Shown here: positions 17,089 to 26,990 of the stretch, in pieces
Layout: the number at the start of each line of letters is the position of its first letter
Numbering within the stretch: the stretch's first letter is position 1
NCBI RefSeq assembly: GCF_034313965.1
Contig: NZ_JAVIWQ010000002.1
Span: forward strand, 1,798,001-1,862,000
Reading direction: 5' to 3'
DNA length: 64,000 bases
Source: Herbaspirillum sp. RTI4
Lineage (GTDB): Bacteria > Pseudomonadota > Gammaproteobacteria > Burkholderiales > Burkholderiaceae_D
Program-made: the position numbers and the translations under genes
Notes under the pieces: generated by a model
Databases searched by the model: none
The model's input: the letters and a program-made list of their open reading frames with translations, nothing else
What the model was told of the DNA's origin: nothing

Positions 17089-18438
17089 TCATACAAATGT
17101 ATCTACCAATCCCAGCCGGCTATTAATCGGTTGTTGCGTCGTGATGATTGTGTCGTCATCACCGTCCGCATCCGAAGAGCCGCGGCCGGATGAAGATTGT
17201 CGCGCTTGCTGCTGATTGCCCGAACCTTGTTGTTGGTTCGGCATGCCGCTGCTGACGGTGGCTTGCCCGAGCTGAATACCAGCCTGGTCGAGCATTTCAC
17301 GTAATTTGGGCATGGCGGCTTCCAGTGCCTGGCGTACTTCTGGCTGGGCGGCGGTAAAAGTGGCGTCGGCCTGAGAGTTGTTGACGTGAATCACGACTTG
17401 CAGCGGGCCCAGATCCGGTGGGTTGAGCGTCAGCGATGCGCTTTGCATTCCGCCACTGGTCATCCAGACTATTTTTTGGCCGAGCGCCTGATCCCATGCA
17501 GGACTGCCGACGGTGGGCGTGAGCTTTTCAGTCGGTTGATTGAGTGCCTGACTGAGTCCGCCTGAGGCTTGCTGGAATACCGGGATCATTGTGGCGTTGC
17601 CAGGTGTGGTGTCCGTTAGATTCGCTGTTGGCAGTGCGGCTTCGCTTGCGAGGCTGGCGGTGGCTTTGGCGCTGGCAGCGGCAAAGTCTTGCAATCCGCT
17701 GTTGGCGACGGCGGTCGCTGTCGCTAATGTTGCTGCTGGTAATGCGGCGCTGTTTTTGGCATTGGTGGCGCTCAGATCGGCGGTGCTTGGCATGAGGTTC
17801 TTGGCATCCGTGGGCGCGGCAAGCAGAGTCGGATCGGTTTTTCCTTTGCCCGCCTCTGCACTGGCGGCCGCGGCCGCAGCTGCGGCCAGACTCGCGCCGT
17901 TTAACGCTGCCGGATCCGGAAGGCCAGCTTGCGCAAGTGCATCACCGGTTTTTGGTGCGGGCGCGGTAACCGGGTTATTTGTCAGATTGGCCACCAGCGC
18001 AAGCATTTGCGCGGATGCTGCCTCGGCAGTTTGCGCATCCGTTGCAGTGCTGTTGGTTTTGTCTGCCGTCGAGGCGGATTTGTCAGACGCCGATTTTGCA
18101 GAAGTGCTGGCACTACCTGTCTTTTGATTGCTGCTCGTGTTTTGCGCTGTGCTGTTGTTGGTGGTCGCGTTATTGTTTTTGTTGGCATTCGCGGTGGCGC
18201 TGTTGTTTTGGTTGTTGTTGACGGCGGTGTTGTTGTTTTGGTTATTGTTGTTCGCGTCGTTATTGTTGTTGCTGTTGTTATTTGCGTTTGCGCTGGCGTC
18301 GCGTTGGGTGGATTGAGTCGATTGGTTTGACAGTATCTGTGAAAAGCTCGCCTCCGGCGCAATTGCCGGGCTGGATGGTGCCGTGCTCGTAGCAGAAAAA
18401 TTAGCAACGATATTCAGGAGCGGTGTAGTGGTAGTCAT
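17089..18438 (-). CDS. fliK: Flagellar hook-length control protein FliK with Asn-rich tract
   Basis: FliK is the secreted ruler that sets hook length and switches export specificity. The 449-residue product has a low-complexity N-terminal and middle region. The C-terminal Flg_hook domain (about 310-400) contains WDQALGQKIVWMTSGGMQSA, LNPPDLGPLQVVIHV and ALEAAMPKLREMLDQAGIQL. Residues about 48-95 are dominated by Asn (blocks such as NNNSNNNND), encoded by runs of GTT on the plus strand. It ends with a Gln/Ser-rich tail. Confidence 0.93.
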   Translation of the reverse strand: MTTTTPLLNIVANFSATSTAPSSPAIAPEASFSQILSNQSTQSTQRDASANANNNSNNNNDANNNNQNNNTAVNNNQNNSATANANKNNNATTNNSTAQNTSSNQKTGSASTSAKSASDKSASTADKTNSTATDAQTAEAASAQMLALVANLTNNPVTAPAPKTGDALAQAGLPDPAALNGASLAAAAAAAASAEAGKGKTDPTLLAAPTDAKNLMPSTADLSATNAKNSAALPAATLATATAVANSGLQDFAAASAKATASLASEAALPTANLTDTTPGNATMIPVFQQASGGLSQALNQPTEKLTPTVGSPAWDQALGQKIVWMTSGGMQSASLTLNPPDLGPLQVVIHVNNSQADATFTAAQPEVRQALEAAMPKLREMLDQAGIQLGQATVSSGMPNQQQGSGNQQQARQSSSGRGSSDADGDDDTIITTQQPINSRLGLVDTFV

Positions 18439-18489
18439 GGTGGTCGCCGTGGCAAATCCTGCCGTTGAAATTGGTGTCGCGCTCAGGCC

Positions 18490-18945
18490 TTAGGCCTGAC
18501 GGTTCTTGCTGCTGTAAAACGCCATTCTTGAAGCGTGCTCGTCGGTTTGTTTCTGGTCCAATTTGGATTCGCGCTGTTGCGCGCTCAATCGTGCTCGCGT
18601 TGCCAGAGTGTCATAGGACATGCGTTTTCGTTCGCATCCTTGCCAGACTGTGCGCGCCTCACTAATCCTTAGTTTTGCCGTTTCCACCAGGCTGTTTTGC
18701 CCGTTGATCGCCACTTCTATCTTTTCGATGAAGAGCTGGAAATTGCGGTATTGCATCGGCGTCAATCCCGCCTGCATGCTTTCCTGGAAGCGCAGGCCAT
18801 AGTCATCCCGATATTGTTGCAGGACAGATAATTTTTGCTGCGCTTCATCCGCTGCGCGAATACATCTGCCGAGCCGTTTAGTGGCTTCGTCAGTGTCTTT
18901 GGTCGCTAGGTCTATCAGCGTATCGAGTGTGGAAAGGGCTGCCAT
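18490..18945 (-). CDS. fliJ: Flagellar export chaperone FliJ
   Basis: FliJ is the coiled-coil stalk of the FliI ATPase ring and escorts chaperones. From ATG 18945 the 151-residue product is almost wholly helical and charged (TLDTLIDLATKDTDEATKRL, LSVLQQYRDDYGLRFQ, RKRMSYDTLATRARLSAQQR). The frame opens further upstream to 18984 inside the end of fliI, but ATG 18945 matches the usual start. It lies 36 bases after fliI. Confidence 0.9.
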   Translation of the reverse strand: MAALSTLDTLIDLATKDTDEATKRLGRCIRAADEAQQKLSVLQQYRDDYGLRFQESMQAGLTPMQYRNFQLFIEKIEVAINGQNSLVETAKLRISEARTVWQGCERKRMSYDTLATRARLSAQQRESKLDQKQTDEHASRMAFYSSKNRQA

Positions 18946-18980
18946 GGTGCTGCAATTATAGGGGAGCGCTTCCGCCTCGA

Positions 18981-20393
18981 TCACTGGAACAGAGAGGTAA
19001 GTTGCCCCAAGCTCTCGCTAACATCGGCACGCTCCGAGATCGCTTGTTGCAGGAATGCTTCAATTTTTGGATGCAGGGCAATAGCCTGATCCAGCAGCGG
19101 GTCGCTACCCGGGCTATAGGCGCCGACGCTGATGAGGTCGCGGTTGCGTTCGTAGCGGGAATACAGCTGCTTGAGCCGGCGGGTTGATGCCTGGTGTTCC
19201 GGTGAGGTAATGGTGTGCATGGCCCGGCTGATCGATTGTTCGATATCAATGGCGGGATAGTGCCCGCTTTCCGCCAGGGTACGGTTGAGAACGATGTGGC
19301 CGTCGAGAATGGCGCGGGCGGCATCGGCGATGGGATCTTGTTGATCGTCGCCTTCTGTCAGCACGGTATAGAACGCGGTGATGGAGCCGCCGCCGGTAAT
19401 GCCGTTCCCGGCACGTTCGACCAGCACCGGTAATTTGGCAAACACCGAGGGTGGATAACCTTTGGTAGCGGGCGGTTCGCCGATGGCGAGGGCGATTTCA
19501 CGTTGCGCCATGGCGTAGCGGGTCAGCGAATCCATGATCAGCAGCACGTTCTGTCCCTGATCGCGGAAATACTCGGCGATGGCGGTGGCGTAGGCCGCGC
19601 CTTGCAGACGCATCAGCGGCGGGGTATCGGCCGGGGCGGCGACTACGACAGAACGGGCCAGTCCTTCGTCGCCCAGAATCTGTTCGATGAATTCTTTGAC
19701 TTCGCGACCGCGTTCGCCGATCAGGCCGACAACGATCACATCGGCGCTGGTATAGCGCGCCATCATGCCGAGCAGCACACTTTTGCCGACGCCGGAGCCG
19801 GCAAACAGGCCCATGCGCTGGCCACGGCCGACGGTGAGCATGCTGTTGATAGCGCGCACGCCGACGTCGAGAATGTCGGTGATGGGAGCGCGCAAGAGTG
19901 GATTGGCGGCACGCACGCCCAGCGGTGCGGAGACTTCGGTGTGCAGCGGGCCGAGTCGATCCAGAGGGCGGCCGGCACCGTCGAGCACGCGTCCTAGCAG
20001 TTCAGGGCCGACGGGCAAACGCCGGCTATGCTGATCAGCGCGCTGGGTGCTGTGGGTCATGGGTCCGGTACGCGGCGGCGGTTTTTGTGGTTCTACCGCA
20101 TAGACCGGAGTACCCGGAACGATGCCTTCGACGTCGCTTTGCGGCATTAAAAACAGCCGGTCATTCTGGAAGCCGACCACTTCGGCTTCAATCAGCGAGC
20201 CGTTGGGCAGCGGTACGGTGCAAGGGCTGCCGACAGGCAGTTTGAGTCCTACTGCTTCCATCACCAGTCCGGCCACGCGCGTGACCCGACCGCAGATTTG
20301 CATGGTTTCAGTCATTTTGGCGAGGCTGCTGCAGTTGTGCAGATAAGCCTGCCAGCGGCTGCTGTGTGACAGTACCGGTGACTCCTGGCTCAT
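18981..20393 (-). CDS. fliI: Flagellum-specific ATPase FliI
   Basis: FliI is the soluble export ATPase related to F1-beta. The 470-residue product has the Walker A motif [15 protein letters not shown] (about residue 197), Walker B in [16 protein letters not shown], and [17 protein letters not shown]. The C-terminal helical part is [20 protein letters not shown]. Length is slightly above the enterobacterial 456. It overlaps fliH by 4 bases. Confidence 0.97.
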   Translation of the reverse strand: MSQESPVLSHSSRWQAYLHNCSSLAKMTETMQICGRVTRVAGLVMEAVGLKLPVGSPCTVPLPNGSLIEAEVVGFQNDRLFLMPQSDVEGIVPGTPVYAVEPQKPPPRTGPMTHSTQRADQHSRRLPVGPELLGRVLDGAGRPLDRLGPLHTEVSAPLGVRAANPLLRAPITDILDVGVRAINSMLTVGRGQRMGLFAGSGVGKSVLLGMMARYTSADVIVVGLIGERGREVKEFIEQILGDEGLARSVVVAAPADTPPLMRLQGAAYATAIAEYFRDQGQNVLLIMDSLTRYAMAQREIALAIGEPPATKGYPPSVFAKLPVLVERAGNGITGGGSITAFYTVLTEGDDQQDPIADAARAILDGHIVLNRTLAESGHYPAIDIEQSISRAMHTITSPEHQASTRRLKQLYSRYERNRDLISVGAYSPGSDPLLDQAIALHPKIEAFLQQAISERADVSESLGQLTSLFQ

Positions 20394-21121
20394 GGGCCAA
20401 GCCAGTCGGATTCTTTGGAGAGGGAAGTGGCCAGTCTTTGCCAGCGGCTAGGCAAGCTCGCGTCGATGTGGTTGCTGGGCGTTTCGATGCGGCAACCGCC
20501 TCGTTCCATGTCGATGTCATCGGCAATGCGCCAGCCGGTTTGCAGCAATTCTGCACCCATGTGTTCGCGCACCAGTACCGCATCTTCGGGACTGAGATAA
20601 AGCAGGGCGGGTTGTTGCAGGATGGGAATGGTTTGCAGCGCGGCGCTGATCAGTGGCAAGACCAGTTCAGGTCGCACTTTGAGCGCTGTTTTCAGCATGG
20701 CTTTGGTGAAGTCGAGCGCCAGGTCGAGCATGTCGGGCGCGATCATTTCGCTGCAATGGGCGACTTCGCTGCTGAAGGTGTTGGCGATATGACGGAAGTG
20801 CTGGAGGATTTCGTCCATTTCCATGCGCCCTTGCGCCATGCCTGCTGCGTAGCCTTCTTCGTAGCCGTTGGCATTGCCTTGTTCCATGCCCTGAACATAG
20901 CCGAGCTGGCGCGCCTCATCGTGAATGGCGGCGATTTCTTCTGCGGTAGGAGCGGGCAGGGGTGGTTCAACGACTTGTTCTGCAAGCAGTTCGGCAGCGT
21001 CTTCCGGCGTGACTTCTTCCTGTGTTCCTGCTTCGGGTTTTCCACTCTCTTCCAGCGACGCCATTTCCCAGCGCTGATAGGGTGTCATCAGTTCTTTGGA
21101 GAGGATGTTGGGTCCACGCAT
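20390..21121 (-). CDS. fliH: Flagellar assembly protein FliH
   Basis: FliH holds FliI in check and docks it at the C ring. The 243-residue product has an acidic N-terminus, then helical GxxxG-like repeats ([20 protein letters not shown], then MAQGRMEM) that are a hallmark of FliH. The C-terminal domain contains [18 protein letters not shown] and [17 protein letters not shown]. It overlaps fliI by 4 bases and abuts fliG. Confidence 0.93.
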   Translation of the reverse strand: MRGPNILSKELMTPYQRWEMASLEESGKPEAGTQEEVTPEDAAELLAEQVVEPPLPAPTAEEIAAIHDEARQLGYVQGMEQGNANGYEEGYAAGMAQGRMEMDEILQHFRHIANTFSSEVAHCSEMIAPDMLDLALDFTKAMLKTALKVRPELVLPLISAALQTIPILQQPALLYLSPEDAVLVREHMGAELLQTGWRIADDIDMERGGCRIETPSNHIDASLPSRWQRLATSLSKESDWLGP

Positions 21122-22113
21122 TAGACGAAGGAGTCCTCACCTTTGCCACCCAGTACGATTTGTCCTTCATCGGAAAGGCGACGTACGATTTGCAGGATGG
21201 CTTTTTGCTGGATATCGACTTCGGACAGGCGTACCGGGCCTTTGGATTCCAGATCTTCACGCATCATTTCCGCTGCGCGTTGCGACATGTTGCTGAAGAA
21301 TTTTTCGCGCAGTTCCTGGGAGGCGCCTTTGAGCGCGACGATCAGCGATTCGGATTGCACTTCGCGCAGCAGCAGTTGGATGCCGCGACCGTCGATGTCG
21401 ATGATGTTGTCGAAGACGAACATCTCATCCATGATTCTTTGCGCCATTTCTTCGTCGTAGGCGCGCAGATTTTGGATGACCGAGGTTTCGTTTTCGCCGC
21501 TCAGGAAGTTGAGAATTTCGGCTGCGGCGCGCACTCCGCCCATTTGTTGTTTCTTCAGACTTTCATTGCCGGTCAGTAATTTCGTCAGCACGTCGTTGAG
21601 TTCGCGCAGGGCGACCGGTTGCACGCCGTCCAGCGTGGCAATGCGCAGCACAACGTCGTTGCGCAGGCGTTCGGTAAATTGGTTAATCACATCGCAGGCG
21701 TGATAGCGTTCCAGATGGACCAGGATGGTGGCGATGATTTGCGGGTGTTCGTTGCGAATCAGGTCGGCCACCGATTGCGCATCCATCCACTTCAGGCTTT
21801 CGATACCGCTGGCGTCACGGCCGCCGAGAATCCGGTTGAGCAGGGAGGAGGCCTTGTCGTCGCCCAGAGCCTTGGTCAGTACGCTGCGGACATATTCGTC
21901 CGAATCGAGTCCTATCGACGATGCCTGGCCGGTTTTTTCGACGAATTCGATCAGTACTTCATTGATTTCGTCGTAGCTGATGCTTTTGAGGGTCGCCATG
22001 GCGGCACCCAGTTTTTGCACCTCGCGCGGCCCGAGATGCTTCATGACTTCGGAGGCCTCATTTTCGCCTAAGGCGAGCATGAGGATGGCGCCTTTTTGAA
22101 TACCGTCACTCAT
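21121..22113 (-). CDS. fliG: Flagellar motor switch protein FliG
   Basis: FliG is the rotor protein that meets the stator. The 330-residue product has the N-terminal KGAILMLALGENEASEVMKH, the middle-domain EHPQIIATILVHL (EHPQ motif) and the C-terminal torque-helix region MSQRAAEMMREDLESKGPVR. That region carries the charged residues that contact MotA. It overlaps fliF by 8 bases and abuts fliH. Confidence 0.97.
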   Translation of the reverse strand: MSDGIQKGAILMLALGENEASEVMKHLGPREVQKLGAAMATLKSISYDEINEVLIEFVEKTGQASSIGLDSDEYVRSVLTKALGDDKASSLLNRILGGRDASGIESLKWMDAQSVADLIRNEHPQIIATILVHLERYHACDVINQFTERLRNDVVLRIATLDGVQPVALRELNDVLTKLLTGNESLKKQQMGGVRAAAEILNFLSGENETSVIQNLRAYDEEMAQRIMDEMFVFDNIIDIDGRGIQLLLREVQSESLIVALKGASQELREKFFSNMSQRAAEMMREDLESKGPVRLSEVDIQQKAILQIVRRLSDEGQIVLGGKGEDSFV

Positions 22114-23911
22114 TATTCACCCATGCTTTAATGATGCTGGCCACCAGTTTTGGATCGGATTTCGCCAACTCTTTTACCTTCTCCATGTTGTCTGCATACG
22201 CATTGCGTTCATGGGCGGCTTCTACTTGCTCTTCACTCAGTTCGACGATGGCGTCAGGTTCCTCTTCTCCCCGTTCGCGTGCCAGTTGCGCGGCGACAGC
22301 GGCGGCTTCGGCGGCTGCCTTGGCCTTGATGTCTGCGGCTTCTTTGCCGCTGATTTTGTAGATCAGCGGTTTGAGCATACCAAAGTACAGATAAAGGAGT
22401 ACGGCACCGATCAGGATGTAGCGGCCGATTTCCTTGGCCATCTGAATGTTGTCAGGTTGTTTCCATAGCGGCACGTTCGGTTCTATCGGGCCGGTGAACA
22501 AAGTATTGACGACGTTGAGGGAGTCGCCGCGTTCTTTGTTGAAGCCCATTGCTTCCTTGACCAGATCGGTGATCTGGGTTTTTTCAGTGGCGCTCAATGG
22601 CTTCATCGTCACTTTTCCGTTGGCGTCGACATCGCGTTTGAAATTGACGACGACGGCGACGGTCAGGCGTTTGACGCCGCCCATCGGTTGCTGGATGTAG
22701 CGGACGGTTTTGTTGACCTCGTAATTGACCGTGGCGTCCTTGCGCGTATTGATTGGTACGCCCGTAGCGCTTGAGGTGGCGATGGTGCCAGGGGCTGCAG
22801 TAGCAGGAGTAGCAGGGGTGCCATTGGGGTTGGGCGGTGTGGTGACTGGCGGGTTGACGATGGGTGCCGTTGCGTTGACCCCGGGCTGATTGGTCAGCGC
22901 GCCCGGTATGCCGGAACTGGATTGGTTGAGGCTTTGTGCTTCGGTATTTTGCTTGCTGCGAACGGCAGCGCTGTCCGGCGTCTGGTTCGGGCCGTAGGTT
23001 TCCGCTGCTTGTTCGCTGTGCGAAAAGTCGACATCGGCGGTGGCTTCGGCGCGGACGTTTTCATTGCCGACGATAGGGGCAATGATGGATTCCACGCGTT
23101 TGACGATGTCTTGCTGCAAGTCCTGCAAATATTTCAATTGCGTCGGATCGAGGCCGTTGACTGGTTTTTTGGAGGTGTCCGAGAGCAGATTGCCGTTTTG
23201 ATCGACGATGGTGACGCTTTTCGGTGACAGCTCGGGCACGCTGCTGGCGACCAGATGGACGATGGCGCTGACTTGTTGCGCGTCCAGCATGCGGCCGGGG
23301 TAGAGGCTGAGAATGACGGAGCAGGTGGGGCTTTGCTGGTCGCGGACAAAGACCGATGCTTTGGGCAGGGCCAGATGAATGCGCGCGGATTGCACAGCGG
23401 CCAGCGATTCAACCGAGCGCGCCAGTTCGCCTTCAAGGGCGCGTTGAAAATTGACTTGCTCCAGAAACTGCGATACGCCCAGTTTCTGGTTTTCCATTAA
23501 TTCAAATCCGACATTGCCGCCTTTGGGCAAACCTTGGGAGGCCAGTTTCAGACGAGCGTCATGCACCATGGTCTCGGGGACCAGAATGGCGCTGCCTCCC
23601 TCGGAATATTTGTAGGGGACGTTCATTTGTTGCAGTGAGGCGACAATGGCACCGCCGTCGCGATCCGTGTAGTTGGAGAACAGGACCCGGTATTCGACTT
23701 TCTGGCTCCAGAGCCAGACGGAAATCATGACGGCAATCACCGCGGCAGCGGCTACGACGAGCAGTATTTTGCGACCTTGTGGGGACTGAGCAAAACCGAG
23801 CAAGCCAGTGGCTTCGGCCGGCGCAGGGATAGCACCGCCAGTCTGTTCAGTTGTATTTTCGAGGGGGGCATTGCCGTCGCCGGTCAGGGTGCCGTCAGCG
23901 GTCACAGCCAT
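22106..23911 (-). CDS. fliF: Flagellar MS-ring protein FliF
   Basis: FliF builds the MS ring in the inner membrane. The 601-residue product has two transmembrane helices (about 49-68, KILLVVAAAAVIAVMISVWL, and about 494-514, IGRYILIGAVLLYLYFGM). Between them are ring-building domains (VLFSNYTDRDGGAIVASLQQ, RALEGELARSVESLAAVQSA) and a Pro/Thr/Ala-rich insert near 340-385. The C-terminus (LVASIIKAWVNNE) binds FliG. It heads the fliFGHIJK block and is divergent from fliE. Confidence 0.97.
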   Translation of the reverse strand: MAVTADGTLTGDGNAPLENTTEQTGGAIPAPAEATGLLGFAQSPQGRKILLVVAAAAVIAVMISVWLWSQKVEYRVLFSNYTDRDGGAIVASLQQMNVPYKYSEGGSAILVPETMVHDARLKLASQGLPKGGNVGFELMENQKLGVSQFLEQVNFQRALEGELARSVESLAAVQSARIHLALPKASVFVRDQQSPTCSVILSLYPGRMLDAQQVSAIVHLVASSVPELSPKSVTIVDQNGNLLSDTSKKPVNGLDPTQLKYLQDLQQDIVKRVESIIAPIVGNENVRAEATADVDFSHSEQAAETYGPNQTPDSAAVRSKQNTEAQSLNQSSSGIPGALTNQPGVNATAPIVNPPVTTPPNPNGTPATPATAAPGTIATSSATGVPINTRKDATVNYEVNKTVRYIQQPMGGVKRLTVAVVVNFKRDVDANGKVTMKPLSATEKTQITDLVKEAMGFNKERGDSLNVVNTLFTGPIEPNVPLWKQPDNIQMAKEIGRYILIGAVLLYLYFGMLKPLIYKISGKEAADIKAKAAAEAAAVAAQLARERGEEEPDAIVELSEEQVEAAHERNAYADNMEKVKELAKSDPKLVASIIKAWVNNE

Positions 23912-24218
23912 ACTTTATCCTCGTGACTTGCGCCTAGTTCCATTATTTGCTTCACTGCTGACCCTCATCCATCGTCGAATACCCTTTTTGGCTTAATACA
24001 GATTGTCCTGCAGCACGCTGGATTTGATAGCCTGAACAGACCCGCAATTCTATCTTTTATCAGTGTCAAAAGCGCGTCGGTGCGTGATATCTTGTCTGGG
24101 CAATAAGCGTTATTGCGATTTTTTGACAGTATTTTTAGAAATTCTCTGTTTTCTTCCGGTTCAAAGCTTGCTTTGATCCGCCAATAGCAAAGCGTATTGG
24201 TCAACAGCGAGGTGTATT
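23912..24218. other. Divergent fliF/fliE intergenic region
   Basis: This 307-base gap has no convincing gene. It contains a palindrome, CAATAA-GCG-TTATTG, at 24101-24115, and a TTGACA at 24123-24128 without a convincing -10 at the right distance. Promoters for both directions must lie here, but no sigma-28 or sigma-54 site was recognised. Confidence 0.5.
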
Positions 24219-24593
24219 GTGGTGCAAAGTGTAGGAAGCATAGGTGGCGTTACTGCCATCGATACCAGTCAGATCGAGGCGATGGTTGCCCAGCTCAAAG
24301 CGGCAGCTGCGCGCGCGCAAGGCAATGTGGCGCCGGTGGATGCGCAAAGTGCGCAGCAGGCAGCACCTAAAGTCGATTTTGCTGATGTCTTGAAATCGTC
24401 GATCGACCAGGTCAATGATTCACAGCAAAAAGCCGAGAAAATGTCCCAGAGTTTTGCGCTAGGAGATGACAACGTGAATTTGTCCGACGTCATGATTGCC
24501 ATGCAAAAAGCGAGCCTTTCGTTTCAAACGACGATTCAGGTTCGCAATAAGCTTGTCAGTGCCTATCAGTCGATGATGACGATGTCGGTGTAA
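24219..24593 (+). CDS. fliE: Flagellar hook-basal body complex protein FliE
   Basis: FliE joins the MS ring to the rod. The 124-residue product starts at GTG 24219 (GAGGTG upstream) and has IDTSQIEAMVAQLKAAAARA. The conserved C-terminus is VNLSDVMIAMQKASLSFQTT, then IQVRNKLVSAYQSMMTM. It is transcribed away from fliF, a common arrangement. A TTG at 24217 is out of frame, so GTG is the best start. Confidence 0.95.
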   Translation: MVQSVGSIGGVTAIDTSQIEAMVAQLKAAAARAQGNVAPVDAQSAQQAAPKVDFADVLKSSIDQVNDSQQKAEKMSQSFALGDDNVNLSDVMIAMQKASLSFQTTIQVRNKLVSAYQSMMTMSV

Positions 24594-24687
24594 GCCGGGC
24601 TTTGCCGGATGCGTGTTCTGAGGTGGGTATCGTGGGGTAGGGACTTGTCCAGCCGTCATCGGAAATCTGATGCGGCCGGGCACGGAA

Positions 24688-25440
24688 TTACAACATGCCG
24701 GAAGCTTTGGCGTTTTGCTCGCGTTCCATTTTGGTAATGAACCTCTGTATTGCTGCTTCTACCGCGCGAGACATATTTTTGAATTCGCAGCCCATGCGAT
24801 TGACTGTTTTGCCGCTGGCCAGTTTGACTTCCTTGCAATCCCGAATCTGCAGCATGACCGGCACCATGGTGTTGTCGGTCAATTCCAGCTGGCAATGTTC
24901 AAAAACCTTCCCCAACGTGGTATCCAGCAATTTCTGATCGTCAGTGATACCTATGCCGCCGGCACTGATGTTGTTGAGTTGTGTGTGCACAAGCAAAACT
25001 GACTCATCATCTTGTGGGATGCTGAACGTGCAACGTAAAGGCTTGGATATAGGAGTGTTGACGCGAAAATATTCACGTCTTTGCAGTCGCACCAGGCTTT
25101 CGGGAATTTCTATGCGGAACGCAGGACGCCCCTGATAGGTGTACTCGGTGGCGCTATCGGCAGTAAAGTTAATGCGAATATTGTTGTAGAGCACTTCAAA
25201 CAGGATGCGATTGCTTTCCAATATGCTCTTGTTGAGATCGGCGCTCGGTGCGGAATCGACGATGATGCAATTCTCATCCTCATCGAGTTCCAGTATGGAG
25301 GTGATGACGGATTCCGAGCCACCTTTAATGAGCAGACTGAGTAGTTGGTTGCGATCCATCATGCTGGTCAGCAATCCAACAATTTCCTTGCGTGAATGCA
25401 CGCGGTATTGGCTGGTGTCCGGAGTCTTGTCGTTGAGCAT
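24688..25440 (-). CDS. ycgR: YcgR-type flagellar brake protein (c-di-GMP binding PilZ)
   Basis: YcgR proteins bind c-di-GMP and slow the flagellar motor. The 250-residue product has an N-terminal YcgR domain (about 15-110). The C-terminal PilZ domain starts with the RxxxR ligand motif RREYFR at 121-126 and continues with NNISAGGIGI at 156-165, the (D/N)xSxxG element. Both c-di-GMP contact motifs are thus present. It is convergent with fliE and lies inside the flagellar cluster, supporting a motility role. Confidence 0.9.
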   Translation of the reverse strand: MLNDKTPDTSQYRVHSRKEIVGLLTSMMDRNQLLSLLIKGGSESVITSILELDEDENCIIVDSAPSADLNKSILESNRILFEVLYNNIRINFTADSATEYTYQGRPAFRIEIPESLVRLQRREYFRVNTPISKPLRCTFSIPQDDESVLLVHTQLNNISAGGIGITDDQKLLDTTLGKVFEHCQLELTDNTMVPVMLQIRDCKEVKLASGKTVNRMGCEFKNMSRAVEAAIQRFITKMEREQNAKASGML

Positions 25441-25521
25441 CTTAAACTTCTTTTTTTAGGGCATCTGCTATTGGTCGTAACCAAGCGATTGCGAGTCAAT
25501 AAAATATAGCGAATCATAACA

Positions 25522-25806
25522 TCACTGCTTGAGCGATTGTGCTGTTTCCATTTGGTAAAGCCAAGCCAATAATTCCGCAACAGTGCGATATAGAGTAGGT
25601 GGAATTTGTTGATCCAATTCAACCTGCATCAGCAAGGACACCAACTCCTTGGATTCGTGTACAAACACACCATGTTCTTTCGCCCGGGCAATGATTGCCT
25701 GAGCGATTAGCCCACTACCTTTCGCCACGATTTTCGGCGCAGATTCATTCGAATTGTAGGCAAGGGCGACCGCATTTTGCAGCGGCATGACGGGCTTCTT
25801 ATCCAT
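25522..25806 (-). CDS. Stand-alone FlhB C-terminal domain homologue (FhlB-like)
   Basis: The 94-residue product matches only the cytoplasmic tail of FlhB/SctU export switch proteins: NAVALAYNSNESAPKIVAKG, then IIARAKEHGVFVHESKELV and IPPTLYRTVAELLAWLY. It has no transmembrane part and lacks the autocleavage NPTH site that would precede this segment. In related bacteria such FhlB-like proteins can partly substitute for the FlhB tail. It overlaps the upstream FliK-like gene by 8 bases, suggesting translational coupling of a ruler-like protein with a switch-like protein. Confidence 0.88.
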   Translation of the reverse strand: MDKKPVMPLQNAVALAYNSNESAPKIVAKGSGLIAQAIIARAKEHGVFVHESKELVSLLMQVELDQQIPPTLYRTVAELLAWLYQMETAQSLKQ

Positions 25807-26989
25807 CCTGTTTTACCAGAAAGGCGTCCAGAGAAGCACCGGCAGCTTCCAGTGAATTTTTCAATTGTTCGCCGTGGTCGCGCAGGGTAGTGGTGGCGTC
25901 ATCATTCTGGGTGCGTAATTGCATGTGGATTTTATCGCCGGTAAGGCGGATGGCCGCCGACACTTTGCCTAAATTCGGGAAGTCGAAACGCACCACAGTC
26001 TGCCACGACGCGGGCTTGGCTTCGCCATCGGCTTGTCCGTTTTGCGAGCCATCTTCCTCTTGCTTTTCAACTTCCCATTCCATCTGCTGGCCTGGCCAGA
26101 CTTCTCCGTTCCAGACAATCCTTTGCTGCTCCAGTGCATTGAGTTGCAGATTGACGATTTGTCCGAGCTGGGCATTGGCCACCCCGGCTTCCGGGCCTGG
26201 CAATAAGCTACTGCCGTTTTGCAATTGCGGGCCTAGTTGCGCTTGCGGCTCTCGCCGCAAATCGGTCAGGGTGACTTTTCCTTCCGTCCAGCCGGCAATG
26301 TGCGACTCATAAAATACGCCGCTGAGATTGACGGTTTCACGCAGCGCGGCAGTGAGTTTCGTAGTGTCAACCGGGCCTGCGTTGGCCGCAGCGATAAGCG
26401 GGGTCTTGGCCTGGATGGCATTGGAAATGTCACCCTGCTTGGCCGCTTGCAGCAGATTATCGATCATGCGGCCGGTCGTGCTGAGCTGGGTGGTTGCATT
26501 TTTTTGTGTGCCGTCGGCATTGCCCTTGGCGTCTGCCGCGATGGTCGGGTCTTCTCCGACGGAATAGGGCAGACGTTGTTGCACGCTGCGCAGAAGTTGC
26601 TGATTTTTATCGGTTTGCTGGGTAATGCCGGCGCTGTGTGCGCCTTCGCTGCTGATGTCGACACTGTCGGTCGTGGTGGTGTCACCGTTATGGTCGGTGA
26701 CCGTAAAAGTAGGGCGCGGATCTCTGCTGGTGAGCGTCAGGATGACATCGCTGCCGACCTTGGTGCCGGCCGCAAGGCTCATGCGTGCGGCGGTATCTGC
26801 CAGACGGACCAGAAAAGTGCCGTCATTGAATTGGGATAAGACCTGGCCCTGCAATTGCTGACCGACAGCGATTTGATTGAGACGGGAAAGGCTTTCTTGC
26901 CGCAGATCGGCAACCGGAGCGACCGCAGCGACCGAGGCTATCGGGGAAACAGGTGTGACTGAGTTACCGATATCGGTCGGGGATACCAC
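25799..26989 (-). CDS. Second FliK-like (Flg_hook C-terminal domain) protein
   Basis: The 396-residue product differs from fliK at 17089-18438, but its C-terminal third has a Flg_hook-like domain (VRFDFPNLGKVSAAIRLTGD, then KIHMQLRTQNDDATTTLRDH, ending LEAAGASLDAFLVKQ). The N-terminal part is Ala/Val/Thr-rich, with a beta-rich stretch (GQVLSQFNDGTFLVRLADTA). It lies between fliT and the FlhB-tail homologue and overlaps the latter. A role in export control is inferred from domain and neighbours. Confidence 0.8.
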   Translation of the reverse strand: MVSPTDIGNSVTPVSPIASVAAVAPVADLRQESLSRLNQIAVGQQLQGQVLSQFNDGTFLVRLADTAARMSLAAGTKVGSDVILTLTSRDPRPTFTVTDHNGDTTTTDSVDISSEGAHSAGITQQTDKNQQLLRSVQQRLPYSVGEDPTIAADAKGNADGTQKNATTQLSTTGRMIDNLLQAAKQGDISNAIQAKTPLIAAANAGPVDTTKLTAALRETVNLSGVFYESHIAGWTEGKVTLTDLRREPQAQLGPQLQNGSSLLPGPEAGVANAQLGQIVNLQLNALEQQRIVWNGEVWPGQQMEWEVEKQEEDGSQNGQADGEAKPASWQTVVRFDFPNLGKVSAAIRLTGDKIHMQLRTQNDDATTTLRDHGEQLKNSLEAAGASLDAFLVKQDG

Positions 26990-26990
26990 G

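Noticed and set aside
17591..18127. 178-codon plus-strand frame rich in Ala, Val and Leu
   Set aside because: It is antisense to the low-complexity middle of fliK; the hydrophobic look arises from complementing Ala/Asn/Thr codons.
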